Source: Rhodomicrobium sp. Az07
GTDB lineage: Bacteria > Pseudomonadota > Alphaproteobacteria > Rhizobiales > Rhodomicrobiaceae
DNA: 64,000 nt
Direction of reading: 5' to 3'
Assembly (NCBI RefSeq): GCF_018619475.1
Contig: NZ_JAHFZG010000002.1
Span: 186,001 to 250,000 of the forward strand
Shown: one piece after another, positions 39,351-51,063 of the stretch
Position numbering within the stretch: position 1 is the stretch's first letter
Layout of the letters: every line of letters starts with the position of its first letter
Notes under the pieces: model-generated
Told to the model about the DNA's origin: nothing
Databases searched by the model: none
What the model saw: the letters and a program-made list of their open reading frames with translations, nothing else
Made by a program: the position numbers and the translations under genes

Positions 39351-40871
39351 GTGCTCGACCTCAAATGGATCCGTGAGAACCCCGCCGACTTCGATCAGGG
39401 CCTCGCACGCCGGGGCGCGGAGCCGCTTTCGTCCACCGTGCTCGCGCTCGACGAGGAGCTTCGCGCGCACAAGAAGGCGTTGCAGGACAGCCAAGCGCGG
39501 CGCAACGCGGCGTCGAAGGAGATCGGCAAGGCGAAGGGCAAGGGCGGCGATCCGGCGAAGGCCGAGGCGCTGATGGCCGAGGTGGCCGACCTCAAGGGCG
39601 CGATTGCGGCGGGCGAAGCGAAGGAGCGCGAGCTTGACGCTGGCGTCACGGCGCTGCTTGCGGGCATCCCGAACATGCTGTTGCCCGCGCCCGAAGTGCC
39701 GGACGGCAAGGACGAGAGCGAGAATGTCGAGCTTCGCCGCGTCGGCAGCCCGCGCGATTTCGCCGCCGAGGGCTTCGCGCCGAAGCAGCATTTCGAGTTG
39801 GGCGAGGCGCTCGGCCTCATGGATTTCGAGGCGGCGGCCAAGATTTCCGGCGCGCGCTTCACGGTGCTGAAGGGGAGCCTCGCGCGGCTTGAGCGCGCGC
39901 TCGGCCAGTTCATGCTCGACGTGCAGACGGGCGAGCACGGCTACACCGAGGTGAACCCGCCGTTGCTTGTGAAGGACGATGCGCTTTATGGAACGGCGCA
40001 GTTGCCGAAGTTTGCGGAAGATTTGTTCAAGACTGATGTTTCGTTGAACAGCATCGCCAACTTCATTATTGGGGAGCGGGACGAGGAATTGTCAGCCGAA
40101 CTCCGTAAGATTTTGAACACAAAAAACGCATTCTTCATGTCAGCTGCTGCTGATGGGAAGTTTGAAGACTACTTTAATACGACCTTTAACGCGATCAAAG
40201 ACAAGGTCTGGCCGGAGATTGTAAAAAGGGCTCAATCTAGGTTTCTTGCGGAGACGACTAGCACGAACCGTTGGCTCATCCCGACCGCCGAAGTGCCACT
40301 GACGAACCTCGTGCGCGAAAGCATCCTCGCCGAAGCCGACCTGCCGCTGCGCTTCACCGCGCTGACGCCGTGCTTCCGCGCGGAGGCGGGCGCGGCGGGG
40401 CGCGACACGCGCGGCATGATCCGCCAGCACCAGTTCTACAAGGTCGAGATGGTGTCGATCACGACGCCCGAAGCCTCCCCCGCCGAGCATGAGCGCATGA
40501 CGGGTTGCGCCGAGGAGATCCTGAAGCGGCTCGGCCTGGCGTATCGCGTCGTCGTGCTGTGCGCGGGCGACACGGGCTTCGGCGCGCGCAAGACGCACGA
40601 CATCGAGGTGTGGCTGCCGGGACAGGGCGCTTATCGCGAGATTTCGAGCGTGTCGAACTGCGGCGACTTCCAGGCGCGGCGCATGCAGGCGCGCTTCCGC
40701 CCCAAGGACGCGAAGGATGTGCAGTTCGTCCATACGCTGAACGGCTCCGGCCTCGCGGTCGGCCGCGCGCTCATCGCCGTCATCGAGAATTATCAGGAGG
40801 CGGACGGCTCCATCCGCGTGCCGGATGCGCTCCTGCCTTATATGGGCGGCGTCACGCGCATCGGGGCATGA
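39351..40871 (+). CDS. serS: Seryl-tRNA synthetase with in-frame insertion
   Basis: The class II synthetase begins [22 protein letters not shown]. It has an N-terminal coiled-coil tRNA arm (about 28-105, [19 protein letters not shown]) and class II motifs 2 and 3 ([32 protein letters not shown]). At 506 residues it is about 75-80 longer than typical bacterial SerRS (about 425-430). The extra segment, about residues 229-306 (40035-40268), lies between [11 protein letters not shown] and [11 protein letters not shown], which are normally nearly adjacent. The inserted DNA is visibly more AT-rich than the rest of the gene. The start is GTG. The stop overlaps hicA. Confidence 0.93.
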   Translation: MLDLKWIRENPADFDQGLARRGAEPLSSTVLALDEELRAHKKALQDSQARRNAASKEIGKAKGKGGDPAKAEALMAEVADLKGAIAAGEAKERELDAGVTALLAGIPNMLLPAPEVPDGKDESENVELRRVGSPRDFAAEGFAPKQHFELGEALGLMDFEAAAKISGARFTVLKGSLARLERALGQFMLDVQTGEHGYTEVNPPLLVKDDALYGTAQLPKFAEDLFKTDVSLNSIANFIIGERDEELSAELRKILNTKNAFFMSAAADGKFEDYFNTTFNAIKDKVWPEIVKRAQSRFLAETTSTNRWLIPTAEVPLTNLVRESILAEADLPLRFTALTPCFRAEAGAAGRDTRGMIRQHQFYKVEMVSITTPEASPAEHERMTGCAEEILKRLGLAYRVVVLCAGDTGFGARKTHDIEVWLPGQGAYREISSVSNCGDFQARRMQARFRPKDAKDVQFVHTLNGSGLAVGRALIAVIENYQEADGSIRVPDALLPYMGGVTRIGA

Positions 40872-41065
40872 AGGTCCGCGACGCGATCAGGCTCATCGAA
40901 GGCGATGGTTGGCGATTGGTTGCGACCAGAGGCAGCCATCGCCAATTTAAGCACACGCAAAAACCGGGACGTGTGACAATCGCCGGGAAGCCTTCCGACG
41001 ACTTGGCTCCAAAGACGCTCGGGAGTATATTAAAACAAGCGGGCTTGAGGCCGGAAGAACAATGA
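40868..41065 (+). CDS. hicA: HicA-type mRNA interferase toxin
   Basis: The 65-residue protein has a double-stranded-RNA-binding-like fold. Motifs are [26 protein letters not shown], with catalytic His24 in RGSH, followed by [31 protein letters not shown], the classic HicA ending. HicA cleaves mRNA without the ribosome and is neutralised by HicB. The ATG overlaps the serS stop (ATGA), and the stop overlaps the hicB start (ATGA), so serS-hicA-hicB are read as one coupled unit. Family length is 60-85 residues. Confidence 0.9.
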   Translation: MKVRDAIRLIEGDGWRLVATRGSHRQFKHTQKPGRVTIAGKPSDDLAPKTLGSILKQAGLRPEEQ

Positions 41066-41277
41066 AATACGCGGTTGTCATCGAAAAAGCGGACGGCAAT
41101 TTTTCCGCCTATGTGCCGGATCTCCCCGGCTGTGTGGCGACCGGCGCAACGACGGAAGAGGCAAAGACCGAAATCGCTGTTGCGATAGGCTTTCACATCG
41201 AAGGCTTGCTTGAGGACGGTTTGCCAGTTCCCGAGCCAAAAAGCGCCGTCGCTTATGTTGAGGCGCGAGCCGCTTGA
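41062..41277 (+). CDS. hicB: HicB-type antitoxin, short form
   Basis: The 71-residue protein has only the HicB ferredoxin/RNase H-like half: [33 protein letters not shown], then AIGFHIEGLLEDGLPVPEP. It lacks the C-terminal helix-turn-helix or ribbon-helix-helix DNA-binding domain found in longer HicB proteins, so autoregulation by HicB binding DNA is unlikely in this form. It is ATGA-coupled to hicA and convergent with the HAD phosphatase gene, 3 bases away. Confidence 0.9.
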   Translation: MKYAVVIEKADGNFSAYVPDLPGCVATGATTEEAKTEIAVAIGFHIEGLLEDGLPVPEPKSAVAYVEARAA

Positions 41278-41280
41278 CCG

Positions 41281-42096
41281 CTACTTGCCCACAATGCGCG
41301 TGAGAAAGCGCGTGAGGTCGTCCGTCTCGTAGTGGATATAGGGCGGCAGCGCCGTCGCGGCGGCGAGCGCGTGCTGCGACGGGTGGTCGATATAGTCGGA
41401 GCGGACGAGCACGGTCTTGATGCCGAGCGCGTGCGCCGCTTCGAGGTTGTGCGGCAGATCCTCGAACATGGCCGCCTTGCAGTCGCCGCCCTCGCAGTAG
41501 CGCATGAAGGCGCTGAAGCTTTCGGGCTTCGGCTTCGGCACATAGTCGCCCGCCGCGATGTCGAAGATGCCGTCGAACCGTTCGAGCACCCCGAGCTTCG
41601 CCGCGACGCGCTCCGCATGGCGCGCCGAGCCGTTCGTGAAGATGAACTTGCGGCCTTCGAGGCGCGCGATGGCGGCGTCAAGCTCCGGCATCGGCGAGAC
41701 AGGCGCGAGGTCGATGTCGTGGACATAGTCCATGAACGCTTCCGGCTTCACGCCATATTCGGCCATCAGCCCGGCGAGCGTCGTGCCGTAGTGGTAATAG
41801 AGATCCTTCTGCACCTTCCGCGCCGCTGCGTGGTCCAGCCCGAGCAGCTTCTGGATGAACCCCGACATGCGCTGATCGATCTGCGCGAAAAGGTTGCACT
41901 CGGCCGGGTAGAGCGTGTTGTCGAGGTCGAAGATCCACAGCCGCGTGTCGGCGAAGGCGCGCGCGAGCTGCGCCGCTTCGGCGGCGGCTTCCATGAGCGT
42001 GGCCGCGGCCGCAGCGGCGTTATCCGCCTCCGTGAGCCGTTGTAAGTCGGCGGTGTGAGCGCTTGCGCTCGCTCGAATGAGTGACTTGTCGGACAA
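41281..42096 (-). CDS. HAD-superfamily hydrolase, pyrimidine 5'-nucleotidase type
   Basis: The 271-residue protein has HAD motif I WIFDLDNTLYP (nucleophile D57, acid D59), motif II IFTNGSARHA, motif III lysine in YVPKPKPESF and motif IV FEDLPHNLEAA. The cap region and DLDNTLYPA match the pyrimidine 5'-nucleotidase (SDT1-like) subgroup found in alphaproteobacteria. The first 50 residues are Ala-rich and low in conservation; the start used here is TTG at 42096. ATG at 41994 would give 237 residues, and neither has a good ribosome site. It is convergent with hicB. Confidence 0.82.
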   Translation of the reverse strand: MSDKSLIRASASAHTADLQRLTEADNAAAAAATLMEAAAEAAQLARAFADTRLWIFDLDNTLYPAECNLFAQIDQRMSGFIQKLLGLDHAAARKVQKDLYYHYGTTLAGLMAEYGVKPEAFMDYVHDIDLAPVSPMPELDAAIARLEGRKFIFTNGSARHAERVAAKLGVLERFDGIFDIAAGDYVPKPKPESFSAFMRYCEGGDCKAAMFEDLPHNLEAAHALGIKTVLVRSDYIDHPSQHALAAATALPPYIHYETDDLTRFLTRIVGK

Positions 42097-42201
42097 TTTT
42101 TACACTCGGTTTCGCGCGGCGCCAGCGCGCCCCGCACGCCACATATGGTGCGCCTGTTTCGATCCGGCTACTTGTCAAGCTTCGGGTTGGAGCCCCCCCT
42201 C

Positions 42202-42243
42202 GAAAAAGAGAAAGCCGGGTTGATCCGACGGGTTGCCCCGGCT
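42202..42243 (-). terminator. Probable terminator of argB
   Basis: On the minus strand, stem AGCCGGG/CCCGGCT encloses a 17-base loop and is followed by TTTCTCTTTTT. It lies immediately past the argB stop. Confidence 0.65.
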
Positions 42244-42248
42244 GCCCC

Positions 42249-43178
42249 CTAATCCCGCTCGATCAGCGTGCCGACGCCGTGTTCGGTGAACAGCTCCAGC
42301 AGCACGGCGTGCGGCACGCGGCCGTCGAGGATCACGACGCCTTCGACGCCCTGCTTGATGACGCTGATGCAGCCTTCCACCTTCGGAATCATGCCGCCGG
42401 TGATGGTGCCGTCCGCGATCATCGCGCGCGCCTGGCTGACGGTGAGGCGGTGGATGAGCTTCTTGTTCTGATCGAGCACGCCCGCCACGTCGGTGAGGAG
42501 AAGCAGGCGCTTCGCCTTCAGCGCCCCCGCAAGCGCGCTCGCGAATGTGTCGGCGTTGATGTTGTAGGTCGTGCCGTCGCGCGCGAGGCCGAGCGGCGCA
42601 ACCACGGGAATGATCTCGTTTTCGGCGAGCACCTGCACGATGCGCGGGTTCACCTCTTCCGGGTCGCCGACGAAGCCGAGATCCACCACGCGCTCGATGG
42701 CCGAATCGGGGTCGATCTCGGTGCGCGTCAGCTTCTTCGCAATCATCAGATTGCCGTCCTTGCCGGAGATGCCGCAGGCATGACCGCCAAGGGCGTTGAT
42801 CTCCGCCACGATGCCTTTGTTGATGGAGCCCGCGAGCACCATCTCCACCACCTCGACGGTGGCTGCATCGGTCACGCGAAGGCCGCCGGAAAACTCGCTC
42901 TTGATGCCGAGCCGGGTCAGCAGCTTCGCGATCTGCGGGCCGCCGCCATGCACCACCACCGGCTTCACGCTCGCCTGTTCGAGCATGACGATGTCGCGCG
43001 CGAAACTCTCAGCGAGCTTGGCGTCGCCCATCGCGTGCCCGCCATATTTGATCACGACCGTCGCCCGATCGTAGCGCTGCATGTAGGGAAGCGCTTCCGA
43101 AAGGATCTCGGCCGCGATGCTGGGCTTTCTGAGGCCCCGGTAGAATTCTTCGTTCGGATCGGGTTCGGCGGCGGACAT
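42249..43178 (-). CDS. argB: N-acetyl-L-glutamate kinase
   Basis: The 309-residue amino-acid-kinase-fold enzyme has [26 protein letters not shown], a middle region [18 protein letters not shown] and a C-terminal [14 protein letters not shown]. It phosphorylates N-acetylglutamate in the second step of arginine synthesis. The start at 43178 ([12 protein letters not shown]) follows GGAGA; the frame from 43289 adds 37 unrelated residues. The N-terminal helix (about 10-35) is typical of arginine-inhibited ArgB. It is divergent from the metallophosphoesterase gene. Confidence 0.95.
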   Translation of the reverse strand: MSAAEPDPNEEFYRGLRKPSIAAEILSEALPYMQRYDRATVVIKYGGHAMGDAKLAESFARDIVMLEQASVKPVVVHGGGPQIAKLLTRLGIKSEFSGGLRVTDAATVEVVEMVLAGSINKGIVAEINALGGHACGISGKDGNLMIAKKLTRTEIDPDSAIERVVDLGFVGDPEEVNPRIVQVLAENEIIPVVAPLGLARDGTTYNINADTFASALAGALKAKRLLLLTDVAGVLDQNKKLIHRLTVSQARAMIADGTITGGMIPKVEGCISVIKQGVEGVVILDGRVPHAVLLELFTEHGVGTLIERD

Positions 43179-43440
43179 GCGGTCTCCAGGTCGGATTTCA
43201 AAGTCGGACTTTACGAAGTCGGCTTTGCGCTTGCACAAAATTACGGCGCGCGCGCGAAGATGCAAGGGCGTTCGCGCCGATGGCGTCACGCCGGGAGCGG
43301 GCGGCGAGACACCTGCGGCGTTTTCGTCGGTACCCGGTCACGTTGCAGTGTGCGTCATCGAAAACGCATGGCTGTCACACGGTTGCAATGCGTTTCCCGT
43401 TTCTTCTCTAGCGTAAGCCAAGGGGATGAGGGACACGCTT

Positions 43441-44268
43441 ATGCATGGCTTCTTTCGGAACGTGCCGGTGATCCGGTTCGGCAAAAAGCGTTATCGCACG
43501 CTCTTCCTTTCGGACCTGCACCTCGGCACCCGCGCGGCGAAGACGGACGCGCTTATCGAGTTCCTGAGAGCCCACGACGCAGAGACGATCTACCTCGTCG
43601 GCGACATCATCGATTTCTGGCGTCTGAAACGCGGCGTGCTCTGGCCCGCAGGCAACGACGAAATTCTGCAAATCCTGCTGGAGCGCATGCAATCCGGCTC
43701 GCGCATCGTCTATGTGCCCGGCAATCACGACGAGGCGCTGCGCGCCTATTGCGGGATGAACTTCAGCGGCATCGAGATCGCGCGCGATTGCGTTCACACG
43801 ACAGCCAACGGCCGCAAGCTGTTCGTGCTTCATGGCGACGAGTTCGACGTGGTGGTGCGTTACGCGAAGTGGCTGCGCTTCCTCGGCGATCGCTCCTACG
43901 AATTCGTGCTTTGGTGCGACGGGCCGCTGAACTGGGCGCGGCGAAAGCTCGGCTTCGGGCACTGGTCGCTTTCCGTCTATGTGAAGACGCGGGTCAAGGC
44001 GGCGGCGGCGTTTATCGACGAGTTCGAGACGGCGCTTGCGCATGAGGCAAAACGTCGCGGTTATGACGGCGTCGTGTGCGGCCACATCCACCACCCCGCC
44101 GACCGCCTGATCGATGGCGTGCGTTATCTGAATTGCGGCGACTGGACCGAAAACTGCACCGCCATAGCCGAACACACGGACGGGCGGATCGAAATCCTGC
44201 GCTGGCTTCAGGGCGACCGCGAAAGCGAACCCGTCGCAGCCAGGGAACCCATATTCAAGGCGGCATAG
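43441..44268 (+). CDS. Calcineurin-like metallophosphoesterase (UDP-diacylglucosamine pyrophosphatase-like)
   Basis: The 275-residue protein carries all five metal-site blocks: SDLHLG (DxH), GDIIDFW (GDxxD), PGNHDE (GNHD), LHGDEFD and GHIHHP (GHxH). Middle helices and GDIIDFWRLKRG resemble the LpxH-like family that hydrolyses UDP-2,3-diacylglucosamine in lipid A synthesis, but alphaproteobacteria often use LpxI, so the substrate is uncertain. The ATG at 43441 has GAGGG 8 bases upstream; the upstream ATG at 43426 has a purine run with no spacing. Next gene is the CHAD protein. Confidence 0.8.
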   Translation: MHGFFRNVPVIRFGKKRYRTLFLSDLHLGTRAAKTDALIEFLRAHDAETIYLVGDIIDFWRLKRGVLWPAGNDEILQILLERMQSGSRIVYVPGNHDEALRAYCGMNFSGIEIARDCVHTTANGRKLFVLHGDEFDVVVRYAKWLRFLGDRSYEFVLWCDGPLNWARRKLGFGHWSLSVYVKTRVKAAAAFIDEFETALAHEAKRRGYDGVVCGHIHHPADRLIDGVRYLNCGDWTENCTAIAEHTDGRIEILRWLQGDRESEPVAAREPIFKAA

Positions 44269-44325
44269 CGGTTTCTACCGCTTGACGGCGCGGCAGCGAA
44301 ATCCGATCTTGGGTCGGATCACACT

Positions 44326-45339
44326 GTGACGAGCAATACTCAAGTGAATTACCGGCTAAACCTGTTCGAGCCGTTGAGCCAGTCGGTTCCCGCAGTCGGC
44401 TGCGAACAACTGGACGCCGCGCTTGAGCGGCTCATGACCGCCGACCATGACGAGACCGCCGTCCATGCGGCGCGTCGACATTTCAAACGAACGCGCGCGC
44501 TCCTCGATCTTGTGAAACCGGTCGATAGAGGCGGTGCGGCACGAGCTTCGCAGAAGCTTCTGTCAGGTGCCGGAAAGCTGCTTTCCGCGAGCCGTGACGC
44601 GCAGGTGGCCGTTGGCGCGGCTGAAACGCTGCGTGTCGAGTTCGCCGACGCCTCCCACGAACGGCTTTTTTCCGATCTCGCGTCGTGGCTACAGGCGCGG
44701 CACGAGCAAGTGCAGGAACGGGCGGCTTCCGAAAACATCGGAAGCGCCATCGGCGAAGTCGCCAAGGCGAAGGCGATCCTTTCCCGGCTCGATTTCGGCG
44801 ATGCACCCGTGAAGGATTTGCTCGGCTCCGCCGCGCAGACCTACAAGCGCGGCCGGCGTGAGATGAAGAAGGCGCTCGCCTCCGAACACGCCGAAGATAT
44901 GCACGAGTGGCGCAAGCAGGTGCAGCGCCACTGGCGGCAGACGCTGCTTCTGCAAAGTGCGTGGCCAAGGGAAGCGAAAGCCCGCACGAAACTTGCCAAG
45001 AAACTTTCGGATGCGCTCGGCCTCCATCACGACCTCGCCGTTCTGTGCGCCATGATCGAACAAAATCGCGCTGTGTTTCGCTCGCCCAGCGACGTCAATA
45101 CGATCTGCCGTTTCATCTACGAGAAGCAGGCGGCGCTTCTGGTCGACGCGAAGGAGCGCGGCGAATGCCTCTATGGGGAGAAGCCGAAGGCTTTCCATGC
45201 GCGGCTGAACGCCCATTGGAAGAGCGTCAGCCGCACCGACGACAAGGGCCGTGGGCGCCGGAAAAAGCAGAAATGCACGAAGAAGCCGCCATGCGGGCCG
45301 GGCTGCAAATGCGAAAAGAAGCTGGCGGCCAGAGCGTAA
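44326..45339 (+). CDS. CHAD domain protein with Cys/Lys-rich tail
   Basis: The 337-residue CHAD (conserved histidine alpha-helical) protein has helices with the family's repeated motifs: AVHAARRHFKRTRALLDLVK, DMHEWRKQVQRHWRQTLLL and LSDALGLHHDLAVL. The conserved His and basic residues line an anion-binding groove; CHAD proteins bind polyphosphate in known cases. Unusually the last 25 residues carry five Cys or more among lysines (KCTKKPPCGPGCKCEKK), a possible metal-binding tail. The start is GTG at 44326. SRP RNA begins about 45 bases after the stop. Confidence 0.85.
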   Translation: MTSNTQVNYRLNLFEPLSQSVPAVGCEQLDAALERLMTADHDETAVHAARRHFKRTRALLDLVKPVDRGGAARASQKLLSGAGKLLSASRDAQVAVGAAETLRVEFADASHERLFSDLASWLQARHEQVQERAASENIGSAIGEVAKAKAILSRLDFGDAPVKDLLGSAAQTYKRGRREMKKALASEHAEDMHEWRKQVQRHWRQTLLLQSAWPREAKARTKLAKKLSDALGLHHDLAVLCAMIEQNRAVFRSPSDVNTICRFIYEKQAALLVDAKERGECLYGEKPKAFHARLNAHWKSVSRTDDKGRGRRKKQKCTKKPPCGPGCKCEKKLAARA

Positions 45340-45351
45340 CGCAAAGCCCTC

Positions 45352-45380
45352 TTGCCAGAAACGCGCGAAACGGCGATATA
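45352..45380 (+). promoter_or_regulatory. Promoter of the SRP RNA gene
   Basis: A TTGCCA hexamer (45352-45357) and GATATA (45375-45380) are separated by 17 bases, putting the start of transcription at about 45387, where the RNA begins. Sigma-70-like, by position. Confidence 0.5.
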
Positions 45381-45383
45381 AAG

Positions 45384-45480
45384 GGCGGGAGGTTGGCGCA
45401 GGCGTATCGCTCGCCAACCGGGTCAGGTCCGGAAGGAAGCAGCCCTAACGAATCCGATGCGGGTTGCTGTCCAGCCTCTC
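45384..45480 (+). ncRNA. ffs: Signal recognition particle RNA, small bacterial type (4.5S)
   Basis: The conserved SRP hairpin loop region CAGGTCCGGAAGGAAGCAGC (45424-45443) is flanked by pairing arms. The outer stem is GAGGTTGG (45389-45396) with CCAGCCTC (45471-45478). It is about 95 nt, binds Ffh, and recruits ribosomes translating membrane proteins to FtsY. Location immediately upstream of dnaX is the usual alphaproteobacterial arrangement. The exact ends are estimated from pairing. Confidence 0.93.
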
Positions 45481-45519
45481 ACTGCCGCTTTGCGCGGCTT
45501 CAATTTTCTACCCCTGCTC

Positions 45520-45627
45520 GCTGCCTTCGCGGCACCAGTTTTCGATGCTGCCTTCGCGGCACCAGTTTTCGATGCCGCCTTCGCGGCTCCAGCCTTCGAT
45601 GCCGCCTTCGCGGCTCCATGCTCGGGC
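45520..45627. repeat. 27-bp tandem repeat, four copies, between ffs and dnaX
   Basis: Copies at 45520-45546 and 45547-45573 are identical. The copy at 45574-45600 differs at four positions and 45601-45627 is degenerate after about 18 bases. The unit starts GCTGCCTTCGCGGCACCAG. On the minus strand it would encode a 9-residue Gly-Ala-Ala-Lys-Ala-Ala-Ser-Lys-Thr repeat, like the tails of histone H1-like proteins. The open frame there overlaps both the SRP RNA and dnaX, so a gene is doubtful. Confidence 0.85.
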
Positions 45628-45657
45628 GCATGACGGTCCGCCTGCCGGATCTGTGAC

Positions 45658-47364
<1,707 letters not shown>

Positions 47365-47465
47365 ATGGCGGCCTGACAAATCGTCCGGCGCGGATTGGTC
47401 GATGTGCTGAAACGGGTTCCGGGCTTCGGCCGAGGCTTCGGGATCAAATCAAGGAGAGACTTTTA

Positions 47466-47786
47466 ATGAAGAACATCATGTCGATGATGAAGCAGGCGCA
47501 AGAACTGCAAACGAAAATGGCCGAGATACAGACCGAGCTTGAGACCATGCAGGTCGAAGGCACCTCCGGCGGCGGGCTGGTCAAGGTGCGGCTCACCGGG
47601 AAGGGCGTGATGGCTGGCCTGTCCATCGACCCGAGCCTCATCAAACCGGAAGAGGCCGAGATCCTCGAAGATCTTATCGTCGCCGCGCACAACGACGCCA
47701 AACAGAAATCGGAGCAGGTCATGGCTGAGAAGATGCAGGCGCTGACCGCGGGTCTGCCTTTGCCTCCGGGCCTGAAGCTGTTCTAG
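47466..47786 (+). CDS. YbaB/EbfC nucleoid-associated protein
   Basis: The 106-residue protein begins [22 protein letters not shown], followed by [20 protein letters not shown] and [22 protein letters not shown]. It is the tweezer-like dimeric DNA-binding family, usually encoded between dnaX and recR. The start follows AGGAGAG. Here recR does not follow within the window; a gene-free region and guaB come next. Confidence 0.93.
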   Translation: MKNIMSMMKQAQELQTKMAEIQTELETMQVEGTSGGGLVKVRLTGKGVMAGLSIDPSLIKPEEAEILEDLIVAAHNDAKQKSEQVMAEKMQALTAGLPLPPGLKLF

Positions 47787-48156
47787 CAGGCCGTTCCGAT
47801 CTGATTGAACCGCCATCGGTGATTGCTGCACGCGGAGTCGGTGGGTCGATCGAGCGCTGCGTTTCTCGCTTCGCCGGTCCGCTTGTCGCGGCTGCTTCAA
47901 TGGCGCGCTGCCTTGTCGCGACCGGAAACAGCCGTTTTTCAAGAAGGCTCGGTGATGCCAGCCGTCCAAAGGGGGGAAGAATCGGTGATCGGAAATCGAT
48001 GCATTGCTCCTTCTTGCGACAGCGGTCGCGATTGCCTTGGAAACGGGGCGTGCGGCTCCATTTTACAGAACGTCGCGGGAATGCTAAACCGCAGGAAATT
48101 CCACGCAAAACAATAGCGCCCGGATCCTCGGTGTCCCGGCGCTCAAGGATTCATGA
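47787..48156. other. Gene-free stretch where recR would be expected
   Basis: These 370 bases separate ybaB from guaB. In many bacteria recR directly follows ybaB, but no RecR-like zinc finger or Toprim sequence can be read in any frame here. It should contain the guaB promoter. Open frames on both strands appear random. Confidence 0.5.
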
Positions 48157-49653
<1,497 letters not shown>

Positions 49654-49663
49654 CCCAAGTAGA

Positions 49664-49706
49664 CTACAGCGTCGTGCGGCAAGTCAGACGCGGCACGACG
49701 CTGTAG
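49664..49706. terminator. Bidirectional hairpin between guaB and the polysaccharide locus
   Basis: A perfect 14-bp stem CTACAGCGTCGTGC/GCACGACGCTGTAG with a 15-base loop lies 11 bases after guaB. There is only a weak T-run (TTCTGTTG), but its place between convergent genes suits a shared terminator. Confidence 0.65.
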
Positions 49707-49719
49707 GTTCTGTTGTCGA

Positions 49720-50886
49720 TCAGCTTTTCTGGTCAAATCGAGCCCAATTAAACGCAGGCTGATCTAGACGGCTTACCCCGTTCGCAATTCTTGCCAGGAA
49801 TGCGAGCCGCCGCTGCTCGATCTGCTCACCTGACAGGTAGCCGAGATCGGCAGTTACCCGGCGTCCACGCCAGAACTCGGCAAACGCGGCAATCGCTTCG
49901 AGGTTGTCTGTAACGTTTTGCTCGTGGTTGCCGATCAGAAGCGCGTAGTCTGCATTGTTCAGTCGCTCTTCAGTCTCGCGATAGCCGAGGATAACGGGAA
50001 GGCCATACATCAGGTATTCAAGCGGCTTTAGCGCCGAATTCGTGTCCATGAAGCGTCGGTGCAGGGCGAGCGTACCTATGCCGACGTCGCTATTCCGATA
50101 GATCGCTTCAAGCTGTTCACCAAAGAGCGGCCCGTGGAAGAACACGTTTGGCGGAGGCGAAAGATCCGGCGTGTCGGCGCGCGTAAGGCCGACAATGTTG
50201 AAACGGGAGGCGGGCATCGCACGGGCGAGTCGCATGATTTTATCTACGCCATGCCATGCGCCATTATCGGCGAGCTGGGAGCCGACAAACACGAAGGCGG
50301 GCGCCATGTTGGCGCTCGCCTTAGTTAGCTGCGGTGGTCCCCACATGCTGTTCGGAATGACGGCGATCGGCTTCCCGAATTGACGGTACTCCGATGCGAT
50401 ATCGTACGAGACCGAAACGAAGCCGTGAACGTGTCGCCACAGTCTGCCTTGCGTCCACGAGCGATAGAGCGCATTGGCCCGTCCCCAAACAACCTCCTGG
50501 GCGATGTTCCCGTTCAGCTCCGCTACTGTCGGGGCGAGACGCAAGACCGCGCCGATCCCCGGATACCAGGGTCCGTTCTGGCGGTAATAGATCACATCCG
50601 GCCGGTAAGCGCCGACAGCGCCGGCGAGCGTAGGGGCACTGAGCAGCTTGTTTACGAAGCCAAGTCGCGCGTGGCGGAAACGCTCCAGATGATCCTGCCG
50701 GATGCAGCCGATAATCTCGCCATGCCTGTCGAATTCGAATGCGCCAGGTTTGCGATGGAGGGGGGTGAGAGAGAAAATGTGCGCCTCATGGCCGGCGGCC
50801 TTCCATGAAGATATCTGGCCGAGCATTTTTCGGAGGACGCCTGTGGGCGCGAACGGCGACCATTCTGTGACATACGCGATTTTCAT
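49720..50886 (-). CDS. Glycosyltransferase (GT4-like)
   Basis: The 388-residue protein has a GT-B fold. N-terminal MKIAYVTEWSPFAPTGVLRKMLGQ is followed by HIFSLTPLHRKPGAF. The C-terminal nucleotide-sugar half has FVFVGSQLADNGAWHGVDKIMRLA and KPLEYLMYGLPVILGY. A sugar acceptor cannot be predicted. It is the last gene (3' end) of the polysaccharide locus, convergent with guaB, and separated from the next glycosyltransferase by 177 bases. Confidence 0.8.
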   Translation of the reverse strand: MKIAYVTEWSPFAPTGVLRKMLGQISSWKAAGHEAHIFSLTPLHRKPGAFEFDRHGEIIGCIRQDHLERFRHARLGFVNKLLSAPTLAGAVGAYRPDVIYYRQNGPWYPGIGAVLRLAPTVAELNGNIAQEVVWGRANALYRSWTQGRLWRHVHGFVSVSYDIASEYRQFGKPIAVIPNSMWGPPQLTKASANMAPAFVFVGSQLADNGAWHGVDKIMRLARAMPASRFNIVGLTRADTPDLSPPPNVFFHGPLFGEQLEAIYRNSDVGIGTLALHRRFMDTNSALKPLEYLMYGLPVILGYRETEERLNNADYALLIGNHEQNVTDNLEAIAAFAEFWRGRRVTADLGYLSGEQIEQRRLAFLARIANGVSRLDQPAFNWARFDQKS

Positions 50887-50916
50887 ATCAGTTCAGGGGC
50901 GCATTGACTTGGATCA

Positions 50917-51030
50917 GGTTGCATGCGAGCGGAGGGTGGGCGCATAATATTGATCGGCGATACGTCTCTGTTCGCCGACAGCGGGGCTCCAGTCCCAGAG
51001 TTCTGGCCGAGCCGTAAACAAGACGACTTT
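50917..51030 (-). pseudogene. Possible coding remnant between two glycosyltransferase genes
   Basis: A 38-codon stretch between two TGA stops, without a start, reads VVLFTARPELWDWSPAVGEQ and then RRIADQYYAPTLRSHAT. Its amino-acid make-up looks coding, but no family was recognised. It may be a relic of a lost gene or chance. Confidence 0.2.
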
Positions 51031-51063
51031 TCAGGCATGGCGCTTCCCCTCAGGCAATAACGA

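Noticed and set aside
40035-40268. SerRS insertion as an intein
   Set aside because: It is too short, with no Cys/Ser start, no His-Asn ending and no splice motifs.
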